Source: Davidsoniella eucalypti
Taxonomy: Eukaryota; Ascomycota; Sordariomycetes; Microascales; Ceratocystidaceae
NCBI GenBank assembly: GCA_004009845.1
Contig: RMBW01000070.1
Span: 1 to 64,000, forward strand
DNA length: 64,000 nt
Reading direction: 5' to 3'
Positions 12,200-24,332 of the stretch are shown one piece after another. Below the pieces are notes generated by a model, which saw only the letters and a program-made list of their open reading frames with translations, ran no database searches and was not told the DNA's origin. Within the stretch, counting starts at the first letter, position 1, and each line of letters opens with the position of its first letter. The translations under genes and the position numbers were made by a program.

Positions 12200-15100
12200 T
12201 GTGTGATACAAACACAAGAATAATCAATGGGCTGAAGATTTTCCAGCTCAATGCTCATGGTGGTTACGACAACCACATTGCCGCTCTACAGACGGCAAAA
12301 GCAATGGAAGTGGACGTAGTTTGCATCCAGGAACCCTTTATTCGGAGGAACCTGGAGGATGCACAGACGGCTCCGATAGACTACTATCGGACATATGCAC
12401 CATGTGCAAAGTGGGTGGAGCGTCCTAGGACAATTACCCATGTTAGAAAGGGCTTGATCTCGGAGCAGGTCATGACGGCTGATAATGTAGGCCATCGTGA
12501 CATGGTAGTAGTTCGCCTAGGCAACGGGGTTATGATAGCTAACGTATATAACCCAAACCCGGGCGATGATCAACGCTGGGTAGCTGCTTTGAAGGCGCAG
12601 GAAATCGTGCGAGGGCAGAAGGCAATTTTGTGCGGGGACTGGAACACACATTCACACTTGTGGGATAGTGGAACCAACGAGTCTTCCGACAGTGACAAGC
12701 TGGTAGATTGGGTTGAGGAGTCATGTGCCATTCTCCTGAATGACCATGATGTCACAACATGCCATGCCAACCCCCGGTCGCCCTCAGTGATAGACTTAGT
12801 CTTTGCAACCCGGGAGCTGAGCAGAGGGCATCTCTGCACCACGGAGGTCCGAACAGATCTGGACTGTGGGAGTGACCACGAAGTACTCCTTACAACAGTG
12901 GCCGGTACACTTCCCCAAACATCTATTCGTGCTGTGAGATACAGGATGGACAAGGTAGACAAGGAGCTCTTCCTGAAAGCTTGTGAAAAAGAATCCGCCA
13001 ACCTCACATCTGGACAGCTGTCAACCCCGGAGGGGCTGGACGAAGAAGCTCGAAGGATCACTCAAGTACTGGTCCGAGTTCTCGATGAGTCAACCCCAAA
13101 GACTGCTGGTAGAGGGGTTGGGAAGCGCTGGTGGAACGATGCCTGCAAAGCCACAATCCAAGAGGCACGACGAGCGAAAGTTGCTTGGAGAGCGAACCGA
13201 ACAGCTCTATTCTTCGAGCTGTATAAGGCCAAGCGCAAAGCCTTTCGCCGAGAGGCACGAAAAGCTAGGCGGGAAATGTGGCAACGGAACATCGAAGCCA
13301 TCAACGAGCCAGGAGATGTGTTCAAGGCATTGAATTGGACTCGTGCCAGAGCATCATACAGCATGCCACCTCTGACTTCAAACAGTGGGACAGCGTCCAC
13401 ATCTAAGGAAAAGGCGCTGCTCCTCTTGGACACACACACCCAAGCAGAGGAGGCAGAAGAAGAAGTCTCACGCAGGGGAGAAACCCAAGTAGCTAGGCCC
13501 ACACGAGAACTGGAGGAGCTGACTGAATCGGAAGTCAGAAACGCTATCTTCAAACCGGGAAACACGGCCCCTGGGCAAGATGGCATCCCCAACAGTGCCT
13601 GGAAGTTGGCATGGAAGGTCTTAGGGCCAAAAGTGACAGCACTTTTCCGAGGCTGTCTGGAAGTTGGCTGGCACCCCAAGGTCTTCAAAACGGCCTGCCT
13701 GGTGGTCATACCAAAGCCAGGCCGTGACAAATCGCTCCCAAGAAGCTACAGACTGATCTCACTTCTCTCAACTCTGGGAAAGGGACTCGAGAGAATTGTA
13801 GCGCGAAGACTGGCGGCACAAGCCATTGAACTAGAGATCATCCCCCGCACATATGCTAGCGCAGTACCAAGAAGGGCAGCTACGGACCTCACACTGTTGC
13901 TAGCAGACAAGATTAAGGGACGATCCAAGTATGGAGAGATAACCTCTTTTGTCACCTACGACATCAAGGGTGCCTTCGACGCCGTGAAACGGGGCAGGCT
14001 GGTTCAAAGGCTTAGAAACCAAGGCTGGCCAACGTCAATAGTCAAATGGGTGGAATCTTTTCTCACCGGACGGGAAGTTTCCCTCTCTATAGAAGGAGAC
14101 CAACCGGTCACCAGGAAAGTCGGAGGCAGCCTGCCACAGGGCTCGCCGGCCTCACCCATCCTGTACATGCTGTACATGACGAGCCTACATGCGGCGGTTT
14201 GGGGTCTGGCCTACGCTGACGATGGCCTCGTTTCGGTCTCATCTAAGAACATTTCAGTTAATGTGGAAACCATTAATGGACCCTGAAAAGGATAGAGAAA
14301 TGGTGCAGGGACAATGGTCTTTCGCTAGACTGGGACAAAACAGGACTGTTACACTGCCGAACAAGAGGATGCTCCTCCATGAGTCCAGTTACGCTACCCT
14401 GTGGAGTGCTACTAAAGCCTTCCAAGTCTCTAAGGTGGCTAGGTGTATGGTGGGATTCCGGCTTCAACTTTTTGGAACACGCAAAGCAGGTCACTGCTAA
14501 AGCCAAGAGAACCACGAACGCACTCCGAGCTCTCTCGGGAGTGTACCGAGGAACCCCAGTGAGGAGTCTGCTACATGCTGTAAGGAGTTGCGTGCTCCCC
14601 CAACTGACGTATGCCTCTTCCACCTGGTCTCCCTTCATGCAAGCTAAAGGGAAAGAAAAGCTAGAGGTAGCTTTGAGAGCTGCCCTGAGGGCCGCACTGC
14701 CAGTGTACTGTACCACGCCAACTAGGCTTTTGCACATCCTCTCCTCGTTCCCAAACATGGAGATGATACTGAAGGACCTTGATAGAGCCGCCGCCATTCG
14801 GGCTTCCACGGTAGACTCCCGGCACCCGCTGTGCATCACAGAGATAGAAGGACACATCGATGTGTACAAGAAATTACTACCGGTGCCGATTAAAGAGTCG
14901 AACAGACTCTTCCCAGAAGAAAAGGGCCCCCGTGACTGTCTGCCACCGCAACTAGACAAAGAAGAAGCCGCCAAACATCATTTGAAAGAGGTGGCTGAGG
15001 CAGACCCGAAAACGTTATGGGTTTACTCCGATGGTTCTCGCGATGAGAAGGGCAGGACAGGGGCTGGCTGGGCAGTCTTTTATGAGGGCATCAAACTGTG

Positions 15101-15950
15101 TGAAGGTCTAGGGTCATGTGGCTCTTTACGAGAAGTGGCCGACACAGAGGCTATTGCTGCGGACAATGCAGTCCAAGCGGCCATCAAGCATGCTCCTCCC
15201 GATGCAGGCAGTCTATATCTGTGCCTTGACAATTTGGGTGTTGCACAACGCATCTCCAATATGGCGGGTAAGAATGGAACTTCTCAAGAGGCTGTCAACA
15301 AGATCCGAAGCTTACTCCATGAGTGGAAAGGAGGCACTGAGCGTGTAGAGCTAGCGGTCGGTGGCATCAGATGGGTCCCAGGGCACACTAATGTTCCTGG
15401 CAACGAGCTAGTTGACAAGTTGGCGAAACAAGGGTGTACAAGCAATACTAAGCTTGTGGACCTCGACCGCGACCATATGTCCCTTGCTTCCGCCCACAGA
15501 TGGAAAAACGCACAGCTGAATGCCGACTTCAAGTCATGGATAGCGGAGTGCGAGCCGAGAAAGCACCTTGGGGTTCGTTTTGAAACAAAGACTGTCTACA
15601 AGGTGGACTGGTTTAAAGACCAGCACAGATCTACGGTGGGACGGATCCTAACTGCCCGGACAGGCCATGGCGACTTTGCGGAGTACCATGACCGGTTCGA
15701 ACATACGGATGCGGAAAGAAACTGTCCACTGTGCCATCAACGGAAGGAACCTTTCCATCCCTGGGCGTGCCCCAGAAATAAGAGACCACTCCGGACTAAC
15801 TTTGTCAAAAAGCTACTTAGGAAAGAGAGCTCATGCAAGTATCTTGCCAAGAGATTAGAGGTGAAATGGAGGCACTACAGAGCCCATGCGCCTAGAGAAG
15901 AAGCCCCATCAGCGGGCCAGACAAGTACAGCGGAGGGGGGAAGTGACTGA
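12199..15950 (+). pseudogene. LINE ORF2 (endonuclease - reverse transcriptase - RNase H), frameshifted
   Basis: The first frame (12199-14286, 695 codons) begins with an APE-type endonuclease (about residues 1-240), showing the CIQEPF, GDWNTH and GSDHE motifs. A reverse transcriptase follows, with PGQDGIP, the TYDIKGAFD aspartate, LPQGSPASP and the catalytic YADD at residues 672-675. It stops at TGA 14284-14286. The similarity continues in another frame from about 14277 to 15950. That part covers the RT thumb, an RNase H domain (YSDGS aspartate, DTEA glutamate, LCLDN aspartate and the late PGH-NVPGNELVD segment) and a final C-x2-C-H-C knuckle. The indel must lie between the stop of the second frame at 14274-14276 and the TGA at 14284-14286. 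In an intact element this protein nicks target DNA and primes reverse transcription there; this copy yields an enzyme cut off after the RT active site. Confidence 0.9.
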
Positions 15951-16041
15951 GGAGGTTTTGGTGTGGTTTTTGTTTATGTTTTTGTATGTTTTATTTGCCT
16001 TACTGTTCGATGTTTTGTTTTTCATGTTTTACAACCTTTTT

Positions 16042-16043
<2 letters not shown>

Positions 16044-16072
<29 letters not shown>
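16044..16072. repeat. T29 homopolymer in the LINE 3' region
   Basis: An uninterrupted run of 29 T lies about 95 bp after the ORF2 stop, inside the element. It is on the sense strand and is not the 3' tail, which is the separate ATCAA-type repeat at 16248-16286. Length polymorphism between copies is likely. Confidence 0.85.
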
Positions 16073-16286
16073 CTGTATTTGTTTTTGCTGCTCATAGTGG
16101 AGGTATGGACCACTAGTTCTTCGGGGCTAGGGGACGGTCTCGTCCCGCACATACAAAGCTATTGAGTTTGTCAAGCGGAGGACTCTAAATATCTGTCCGG
16201 TATCCAATCCGGCGTCGTATGATCTTAGTGATTTAGGTAGACGTTAAATATAATCAAATCAAATCAAATATGATCAAATCAAATTA

Positions 16287-16300
16287 AACATGGAACCTTC
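16287..16300. repeat. Target-site duplication, right copy (14 bp)
   Basis: Exact partner of the 14-mer at 10819-10832. It directly follows the ATCAA-type tail, as expected for target-primed reverse transcription. The pre-insertion site can be read by joining 10832 to 16301. Confidence 0.85.
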
Positions 16301-16509
16301 CCTCCTACAACCCTCGCGGGCAGAATATAACAAAGAGGGATACATTACTCAATGAGTAAAACAGGCAATCAACCTTCTTTGTGAAACCTTGAGAGAGTTC
16401 TGGCATAGTCCTTGATCACAAGATTGCCGTTCCATGACACATACTCATGATCAACGGGCAGCCTCATAAAGGTTAGATGCCCGGCCCGTGTCGCTAGAGT
16501 CTAGTCCCT

Positions 16510-17300
16510 ATGCTTCTATTATCGCACCCGACTCCATTACGTCATCTTGATGAATTGTTTGGGCACCTCGATGGCCAGACATCTACAAGTGCCAATAGTT
16601 ATACCAACGGTCATGTTTGGGAGCATAACGTCGTCTTAACTTGTTTACCAGAGATTGGCCAAACTGGAGCAGCTTCAGTTGCTGTCAGCATGGCAAAAGC
16701 ATTTCCTACATCTCTAAGCTTCATACTCTTAGTAGGAATTGGTGCTAGAACTCACTCTATAAACATGATATTCGACTCGGCAATATCGTGGTTGGTCAAC
16801 CCATGGGTACATCTGGTGGAGATATTCAATAAGATGTCGGCAAATTGCTTAATGGTGCAGACAAGGCCAACTAAATTCCCCTCCAGACATGTTACTATCA
16901 GCACTAAACGACTCCAATGCTGATAGTCATAAACAGGATAGCTAGCATAGTTATGCTGCTGCCTATGCCAAAGAGTTCTTAGAATATGTGCAAAAGAACA
17001 ATACCAATAAAATGACTCTTCCCGTTGGGAACATGTAGACGTGAATCCTGGTGCATGGAACATGTCTCTGGGTTGTCAAAAACGACAGTTTTACTAGCTG
17101 GCTCAACAACAGGAATATCCTTTAGATTTCCGCTGATCCGGGGTTGTGGGAAGTTAGGTCTTAGCCAAGTTTCTCATTGACAAACATCTCGTTAAAGATT
17201 CTTCACAACCTTCATCTCCCTCTATCTTTCTCGCTGTTTTGTGTGCTATTTATTCTTCTTCGAAGACAACGAAGAACAAAGTAGTCTTGCGCGAGGTTAA
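16510..17300 (+). pseudogene. Relic of an NLR-like gene (PNP_UDP domain followed by NACHT)
   Basis: The first frame (16510-16923) contains a segment matching the nucleoside-phosphorylase-like (PNP_UDP) domain of fungal NLR-type proteins: an EHNVVL-TCLP strand, a GAASVAVSM helix and LLVGIGAR. It then loses similarity and stops. About 130 bp on, a second part reads as the start of a NACHT nucleotide-binding domain. A GTC-x-W segment begins near 17057, then F-x2-WL, then ISADPG at about 17126-17141. The Walker A continues as GCGK in the next frame (about 17141-17153), and VLAKFLIDKH follows in the third frame. A later FFFEDNEEQ segment (about 17248-17275) matches the conserved strand after Walker B-type sequence in this family. 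Several stops and frameshifts prove it is dead. PNP_UDP-NACHT proteins are known fungal STAND receptors linked to self/non-self recognition. No repeat domain is recognisable downstream. Confidence 0.75.
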
Positions 17301-19346
17301 GGGAAACTTTATATCATTCTGAGTAATTCCCTATGTCCCCTCTAATGTTCTCCCTATGTATGTCATGATAAATGTTATCCCATCATATACACGATACAAA
17401 CATATTTTCGACTAATTAAGCCGAAAAAAGAAAAAGGGAAAAAAAGCAAACAATGTAAAAACTTCCCGTCAGCTATCAATTCTCGTTCTTGTTTGTTTTA
17501 TCCCATGTTTGTTTTGTTTGTACAATAGAAATATTGTTTGCTTCAAGTCATAGATTGAAAGATTATACAATTCTTCAAGAAAAAGCTATTCAAAAATACA
17601 TGATTAGTTAGTCAGTTATTTAAACAACAAGCTAACTAATTCTCCACAAATTTTGAGTTCAATTTTTTCCAAAGTACATTAAACTACCTTGAATAGTTAG
17701 TATTCTTGCCTTATACCTGCCTGTTTCTCATATATCAGACATTCGATATCCTAATTAGGCCAGTTTTTTTCTGTCCAATTTTCACTTTTTCTATCGGGAA
17801 GTAACGAAGAATTTTCATTCACTCGTGAATAATTCAATATGTTCTTACCTTGACGAATTTTCATAACTGCCAAAAGTAGAAACCAAAAATATACTAATTA
17901 ACCAAATTATACTTTTGATAGGCATAAGTTTCGAATTGAACTAAGGCTACTCTGAAATTAAAAGATAAAAAGGAAAAAAAGAGGACAATTGGCGTTACTC
18001 AATGCCTCGACATATAAAACGAAAACAACATAATGAAAGACGTCTGGTACATCTTGACTCTAACAAGATAATGAAATATTTGAAAGTTAAGAAGACATAG
18101 ACGGACATGATCAATGATAATCATAATAAGCATGAAGACAAATAAAAAGGACAAACAGATAAGCAGCGCACAAACCCGGTTCGAGGAAATAGAGAAGAAA
18201 AACACAATGATCAAATAAAAGACAGAAACTGAGCAAAACTTAATAAAATGAACGAGAACTGACCACTAGCGATATCGCATGAAAAGATAGAATAAAACCC
18301 CCAAAAGCCCAGAATGATTGACTCCCCAGGCACTGAATCAACGCCGGAAGATAAAACAAAAACAAAGATGGGAATGAATACCCAAATATCAAGTCAATAT
18401 GCCTTCTCCATACGAACAAAACACCGAGCAAATGATGATAACAGATAAAAGCAACAAATTACGAGTGACAAGAGAATTGGTTGTAAAGGATAAAACGGGA
18501 AACCAAGTGTCCCAACAATGTTCTTATGCTAATGGATGATTTTTTTTTCCTCGCAGATACCGCCCAAAATGTAAGATAAAATAAAATAACACGATGTAAC
18601 TTCCCATGTCCGTTGAGCCCAGGATGGTAGAAAATAAAAATAAAGAAGCGAAGACCCCAGAGAGTTCTGTTATAACAGAATCTAAAACATTAAATTGTAA
18701 CAAATGTAGTTGTGTAATGTGAAGCCGGGTTTCTTTGCAAAAAAAGAGTGTAAGAAATGAAAAAAAAACAAATATCTGAATGGAAGTCGTTAAAAATGAG
18801 ACGGGAATAATAACCTAGAGCATGCTTTTTATGCTGTTGCTTGTACAAAAACGCCGATAAAAATAAAACAAATTCCAATGGGGAAAAAATGCTGGAAAAG
18901 GACAAAAAATATAGCGTAAAGGAGTGACCGAGAAATTAAAGTGTAAAAAGGATAAGGGATATCAAGACGTTAAAGAACAGAAAAATATTGGTTAAAAAGG
19001 CAGCGTAAGTCGGAAGAAGAATAAAAGATAGTCAAGAAACAAAAAAGGTGCAGAATCGTGAACGGATCATGGAAAGGAGGAGAGTGATTTTTAGTGCTTT
19101 GCCCAAAAGTCAAAGCTGCTAAAAGGAGAAGAAAAACGTGAACTTTTGTTGAATCGTTAAGTGCCAATACAGTCATGGCAGCTCACATTTGAGTATGCAG
19201 TACTCATAATGATTACCCAGTCCTTGTTATCATACTCGAGAAACTTGTCGTTATTGTCGATGCCAAGGAGGATGCTATACAAGAACAGAGTACATTATGA
19301 GTCTCCAACAAGAGATCAGTCATGTTACCCTCTTTTTGCATGAGCT
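17301..19346. other. AT-rich intergenic region downstream of cdc25
   Basis: No gene recognised. From about 17340 to 18000 the sequence is strongly AT-rich. From 18000 to 19150 the plus strand is purine-rich with many A runs, so any minus-strand transcript reading through from cdc25 would be U/C-rich. The stretch includes one copy of a diverged dispersed repeat (18032-18240), listed separately. Confidence 0.6.
18032..18240 (+). repeat. Diverged dispersed repeat, copy A
   Basis: Bases 18032-18112 align without gaps to 44709-44789. By hand count about 63 of 81 positions match, including the 14-mer AGACGGACATGATC in both copies at the same 67-bp offset. Weaker, gapped similarity continues to about 18240. 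Most differences are transitions. The repeat's identity is unknown; both copies are in the same orientation. Confidence 0.65.
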
Positions 19347-21520
19347 CTAGCATGGTAAGCGAGGCGGCGTAGCAAACATCACTGGAGATCGGCACATCTT
19401 AGTGGCAACCACTGAACGAGGCTCGGGCGACGCGGGGCACATAGCACCCATATTACGTCCACTACCAATACCTGCACCATAGGCAAAAGTCTTGGCACGG
19501 GCAAAAGCAGGCGCCTTGCGGGTCTTGAGACGAACCAGCTCACGCTCACAGGTGCGTTCGTGAGCCTTGTCCAGCATCTCGATATAGTTTTGCGGATAGC
19601 AACGAGCAGGGTGGTTCTCGAAGAATTTGCTGTAGCCACCCTCCAGAATGTACACCTCGGGGTAGTTCAGGCGAGGGTAGCTCTCACGGTTAACATCACG
19701 ATCACGAGCGCGAACGTGACGAGCCATCAGTGGAGCACGGTGAGCAGAGTACTCGCAGTGGAAAATGAGCAGTGAGCGGCCAAGAATGGGAGTATCAAAG
19801 AGCTGCTTAGTCAGAAGCTCCTTGTTGTTGTGGTTTACAGCACCATCAATGTGGCCACCCTCATACTCGTACTCGAAGCGGCAGTCAATGACCATCTTGC
19901 TATCAAACATGGAGCTGTACTTGCCATCGAGGACTTCCATAAGAGTCTCCTTAGTGATACGAGGGATCGAATCGGTGGGATCGTCAGGAAGAGTGTGAGG
20001 CAGAACAGGCTCACTTGGGACAGAAGCGTCGTTGACATCGTCCATAACAGCTTCGAGAGCAGCAGTAAGAGTAGTACCACAGACAGGCGCAGGAATACGG
20101 TTAGAGGGTGAAGTAATGTCATTGGCGCTGTTAGGGGGGGCAATCATTGGGCCAGGCTCGACGCGAGGACGCATGACCTCGTCAGCATTGCCGAACATAC
20201 TAAGGGTACGGCGAAATTGCTTCCGGGAGCGTGAGAAGGGGTTTGAAGGACGGCGAATGTGGCCAATGGGCGAACCATTGTTACGGTTGGCATTAGCCAG
20301 AGACTGCATAGAACTACGAGAGCGGAACAGTGGGGGGGCAACGGCAATCGCCGAGTGAGCAGAGCTAGTTACAGACGCAGTGCTGGAGCACTCGGGGCGG
20401 CGAGTAGCAGTAAAAGAGGGAATAGACTCATCAATACTAGGAGCATTGAAAGAAGCGTCAAACGAGCTGTCAAACGAAGATTCGTCTTCAGCAAGAGAAG
20501 AGTGAGAGCTCATGCGCGACAAGCGACCTTCGCCACTAACTAGGCTGCTTGTGCTACTATTGCTAGCAGTAAATGACGAAGCAGACGAGATAGCGCCGAA
20601 ACGAAAGGGGTGGTTATCGTAGCCACGGTGCAGAGTGTATCCCTTGGCACGCGACATAGATCCACGGCGAGGAATGGAGCGAGAGCTGCAGGAACGAAGA
20701 CTTCAAGTTAGCAAGGGATTACATTTGTGACGGTAAGGCAAGGCTCAAGGAAGTGCTCCAAGACTTTATACAAGAACGTCGAGCTCATCCTTTTGAAGGG
20801 ATCCGTTAGTGGTTAATCATAAAATACTGACCCTGGTTTTGATGACTCTGAACTGCCATTGAATGAAGGCTGGCGCTGCATAGATTGCAGAGGGGAGTCC
20901 ACCATCAACGAATCATCATCCTCGTCAAGCTCCTCTTCGGAATCGAGAAGATCAAGATCATCATCGTCAAAGTCAAAGTTAGCCGAAGGAGAAGCCATCA
21001 TCATGGTATCCAAGTTGTTAGGTGGAGGTGCCAATGAACGGCAAGGTGTGTTAGTTGGCAATGAAGGGCTTGAAGAGATGTCCATGATGTCGTTCTGGAC
21101 GAAGCGAGGCGAAGACATCAGAGAAGGGGACATGGTGGAATAGTTCACTGTATTCTTGGTCAGTACAAACACACACATACACATATACCAGTCTGGGTTG
21201 AACATACAGCGCGAGCTACCAGCAGTGGGAGCAAATAGTGTTCGGCGAGGAGTAGGGAAGCGTGGGCTTCCGCTGTTGTCCAGTCCGAAGTTTTGTGACA
21301 TATCAGATGCAAGACTAGCGCCAGGCGAGGAACCACGAACCTCCTTAAGGCTGAGATAGTCGCCGCTGCTGCCTCTGTGGAGCTGCTCACGAAGACTCAT
21401 GGTAGCGGAAGAGGCAGCGGACATGCGTGGGAAGCGGAAGTCCTGGCGAGACCAAGGGAACTGTGAATTGCGAAGAAGAGGCGACTGCTGTAAAGCAGCC
21501 AAGGGTGAAGAGGCATCCAT
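19347..21520 (-). CDS. cdc25: M-phase inducer phosphatase Cdc25 (655 aa, three exons)
   Basis: Dual-specificity phosphatase that activates cyclin-dependent kinase 1 by removing inhibitory Tyr/Thr phosphates at mitotic entry (Cdc25/NimT/Mih1 family). Exons (minus strand): 21208-21520, 20832-21147 and 19347-20685. Introns are 60 nt (GTATGT...ACAG) and 146 nt (GTCAGT...CTGCAG with a GCTAAC branch site). The joined frame is 656 codons with stop. The C-terminal catalytic domain is rhodanese-like: VIDCRFEYEYEGGHIDGA with its Asp near residue 477, then the active-site loop HCEYSAHR, a CX5R signature with Cys about 520 and Arg about 526, then YPEVYILEGGYSKFF. These are all hallmark Cdc25 motifs. The first 440 residues are disordered and Ser-rich, with an acidic stretch (FDFDDDDLDLLDSEEE). 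Such regions are the usual place for regulatory phosphorylation in the family. The length is typical. The function call is firm; exon 1 rests on splice logic. Confidence 0.93.
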
Positions 21521-24299
21521 GATGAGCGGATGCGTGCGTATTCGTTGCTTGATGCAGACGTAGATGGCCCAGAACGCGGGTCGAGAGGGTGATTAAGAGT
21601 TTGAAATGGGAAAGGAAGTCGAAATCCAAAAGAGACTTAATAAATTAAGACGGCTGTGGGTTGTTGAAAGTAGAAGGCGCGCAAAATCCACATGGAATAG
21701 GATGACAGAAGCAGAAATTGGACTTGTGTGATATTTCTAGTTGTGGGTTGTTTCAATATGGAAATAGCCCTTTGGGCGTTTGCAAAATATTGTGCTGGAC
21801 AAATGTTGAAGTTGAAAATCGGTCGTGCTGATCTAGGCAGCGCGGAGAATCAGAGGAAAATAAGATGGTCCCAAAGAGGTCTTTATCAAAGACTTCTCTT
21901 TCCCGTGAAAGCTGTTCTGTTGCACGCAAGAGAATATGGCAAACGTCAAGCTGCCAAAGGAACAGGGTCAAGGGACTGCTCAAAGAAAATGCTGAAAGAA
22001 ACGAAGAACAAAGAGCGAGGCGATGTTGGTCGACTCGTGATGTTTCTTTGTTCTAAAATAAGACGCAGAAAACTGGATATGGTGGTTGCGAAACTGTGAT
22101 AGAGCGAATAGGGATAGAAATTGATCGCGCTGCAGGCGAAGATTGTTGGTTAGAGCAAGTTGGACTGGCTATATCGCAGCGTTATGTTCAAAGCAGGCAC
22201 AGGGGAAGCACAAGACTTGAGTAGAGACAACGATATATGTACTGTGAGGTGATTATGTATGGACGGTAACCAAGTATGCAAAGAAAACGAAGCAAAAAAA
22301 GACTATACACAAGACTAAAGAGCCGAGCTCTGATAAGGCAAGAGAAAAATGGAAAGGTATAAAGCGGGTTGGCCTGCAGTTTTGTACTAGTAGTAGAAGT
22401 TGTAATAGTACTTGGTATACTTGGTCTACTTTGCCCGTCGACCTAGCACCATAAACCCTGGCCGCAACAAACGCAGCAGAGCTTAGACCTTGGATACTAC
22501 GCCGGCGCACAGAGGACCTTGATTCGTTTCTTTTCAGACTGGGGTTGGCTTGAGTACTGGGGAGGGGTGGTGTTCTGGTCATTATGAAGGGGAGGGGGGT
22601 CTAGTCTGTAGTGCTGGGCGACACCAAAGCCGCACAGTGAGCGCTTGCTTGTCTACAACTAATCCAGGCGACAAGGGGGGCACTTCCGAGCACACACTAC
22701 TAGAGCAACAAGCGTCACTGGTGTGCTGTGGTGGACTCTGTGCAGTGTGTATATGTATAGCAAAGGCGCTTTAAGACGTACCGAGTTGTATAGCAGTATG
22801 TGCTATGTATCAAAGTATCCGTTTTGGTGCAGTTATGTACAGATGACAGTATTAGGTGAGATGATATTAAAGAAAGAAAACAAAATCAGACCCGTCCCTT
22901 CGATATGGGAGAACGAGTCGATAGCAAGTCGTTAGTCAATGAAAAAGAAAAAGAAAAAAGGCAGAAAAGGACAAGACCTCGGGCACGCCAGCGGGAAGAT
23001 GGGACGCCCAGAGTTGATATATGAACTGGAGGCTTGCCTAGTTGGCGAGACGAGCTGGGTCGGGCCGTAGAAATGCAAAGCAAAGTAAAAACGTTAAGAA
23101 AAAGGGAAGAAATGTGTACTGCGTATGGTATGTTGGCACAACGTTGGATTAGACTGTCTAAGAGCGCAGCAAAGCAGAGCAGAGCGACAACAAGAACCAC
23201 AAAAGCCCGCTAGGGAGTGTCAGTAATGCCATCCACAAAAGGATAGCGTAGTGGGGAGCAGAAGCAGAAGCACAGCTGCTGGCTATTTGGGAGGTTCAGA
23301 TGCTACGATTATTTGCTACAGAGGCGAGCCTGGCTAGCGGACAGCGGTCAAAATCGTGGTCGAGAAGGGGAGGGGACGAAGATGATCGCGGGCTGGTATG
23401 GACTGGCGAAGTTTGGTTGGGTTATGATGGATAAGAGCAGCGGAAGCGATAATGCACGAGGCTTTTGGGCTATGTTTTTTGTTCTTCTGGCACAGAAAGC
23501 TTCGCATAAGGCGCGATAAGCTGATAGCAGGCTGAATATAGGGTTCTAAGTTGAAGATCACGTTGACGGCTGGACCAAGCAAAAGGGAAGCAACTGGTTT
23601 GAATTTGCACGTCAAGCAGCTGCCTCTTAGTGTACAGATGGTCGAATGGCTTTTCTGACCTCAGTAAATCTTCTCTACAGCACAACCTGCTAAAACCGAA
23701 AAGCTATACTAGTGGAGACTAGGCCAAGTTCGTCGTGTTTGCTTTTGTTTGTTCTGTTATAGTATAGCTCACAGTTTGATATATTCCTACTCATACATGT
23801 ACATCTCTTATAAATGCCATATTCACTTATTCGGTCGTCTCCTGTTCTGCCACGGCACACGCAAACCCTTGCAAAAGAAAAAAACGATCGGTATATATCT
23901 TGATTTTCATTTTTGTAGCTTTAAACAATTTCTTAAAACTATTGCATGTTCCTCTTGGTTTATTCACTGGAATTTTAAAACCCAGCCCTAGTTAGGTCGT
24001 CTTAGGAGACAGATTTAAACCACAAAAAACAAGAACAACTAACTAATGCCTGCCTTTTATTTTATTTATTTATTTTTATTGTGATTTTTTGACTCGTGCT
24101 CATTTGGCTTGGCCAGGAGCTGCAGGAAGAAAAGGAAGCAAAAATAATAGTGGGGCAACCATCTTGCCTTTCTGGGAAGCCAGAAGCTTGTGCTTAGAGC
24201 TTTTAAGTGGAGAGCTTTCTTTCGGTACCTGACGCTATGCAGGCTGGAGGCGTCTGGTAGTATTAACACAAAAAACATTGAAAAAAGAAATAGCAGGCA

Positions 24300-24308
<9 letters not shown>
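21521..24308. other. Upstream region of cdc25, no gene recognised
   Basis: This region would hold the promoter and 5' leader of cdc25, which is read leftwards. Several frames of 60-120 codons occur on both strands, but none shows a family motif or consistent splice chain. I see no RNA gene. Confidence 0.5.
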
Positions 24309-24331
<23 letters not shown>

Positions 24332-24332
24332 T
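24309..24332. repeat. T24 homopolymer
   Basis: Uninterrupted run of 24 T. No LINE or SINE sequence is recognisable beside it, so it is listed as a simple repeat only. Confidence 0.85.

Larger units (their letters stand above)
10833..16286 (+). mobile_element. Tad-type non-LTR retrotransposon (LINE), 5' truncated, ORF2 broken
   Basis: A 5.45-kb element bounded by a 14-bp direct repeat. It has the fungal Tad1-clade layout: ORF1 with Cys/His knuckles, then ORF2 with an AP-endonuclease, reverse transcriptase, RNase H and a C-terminal CCHC knuckle. A 3' untranslated region of about 340 bp contains a T-rich tract and ends in a simple tail of ATCAA-like units (16248-16286) instead of poly(A). The left end is probably truncated, because no in-frame ATG exists between 10833 and the conserved part of ORF1. 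ORF2 carries a single frame change at 14274-14286, so this copy should not be autonomous. Apart from that break the frames are open, which suggests a fairly recent insertion without heavy RIP mutation. Confidence 0.9.
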
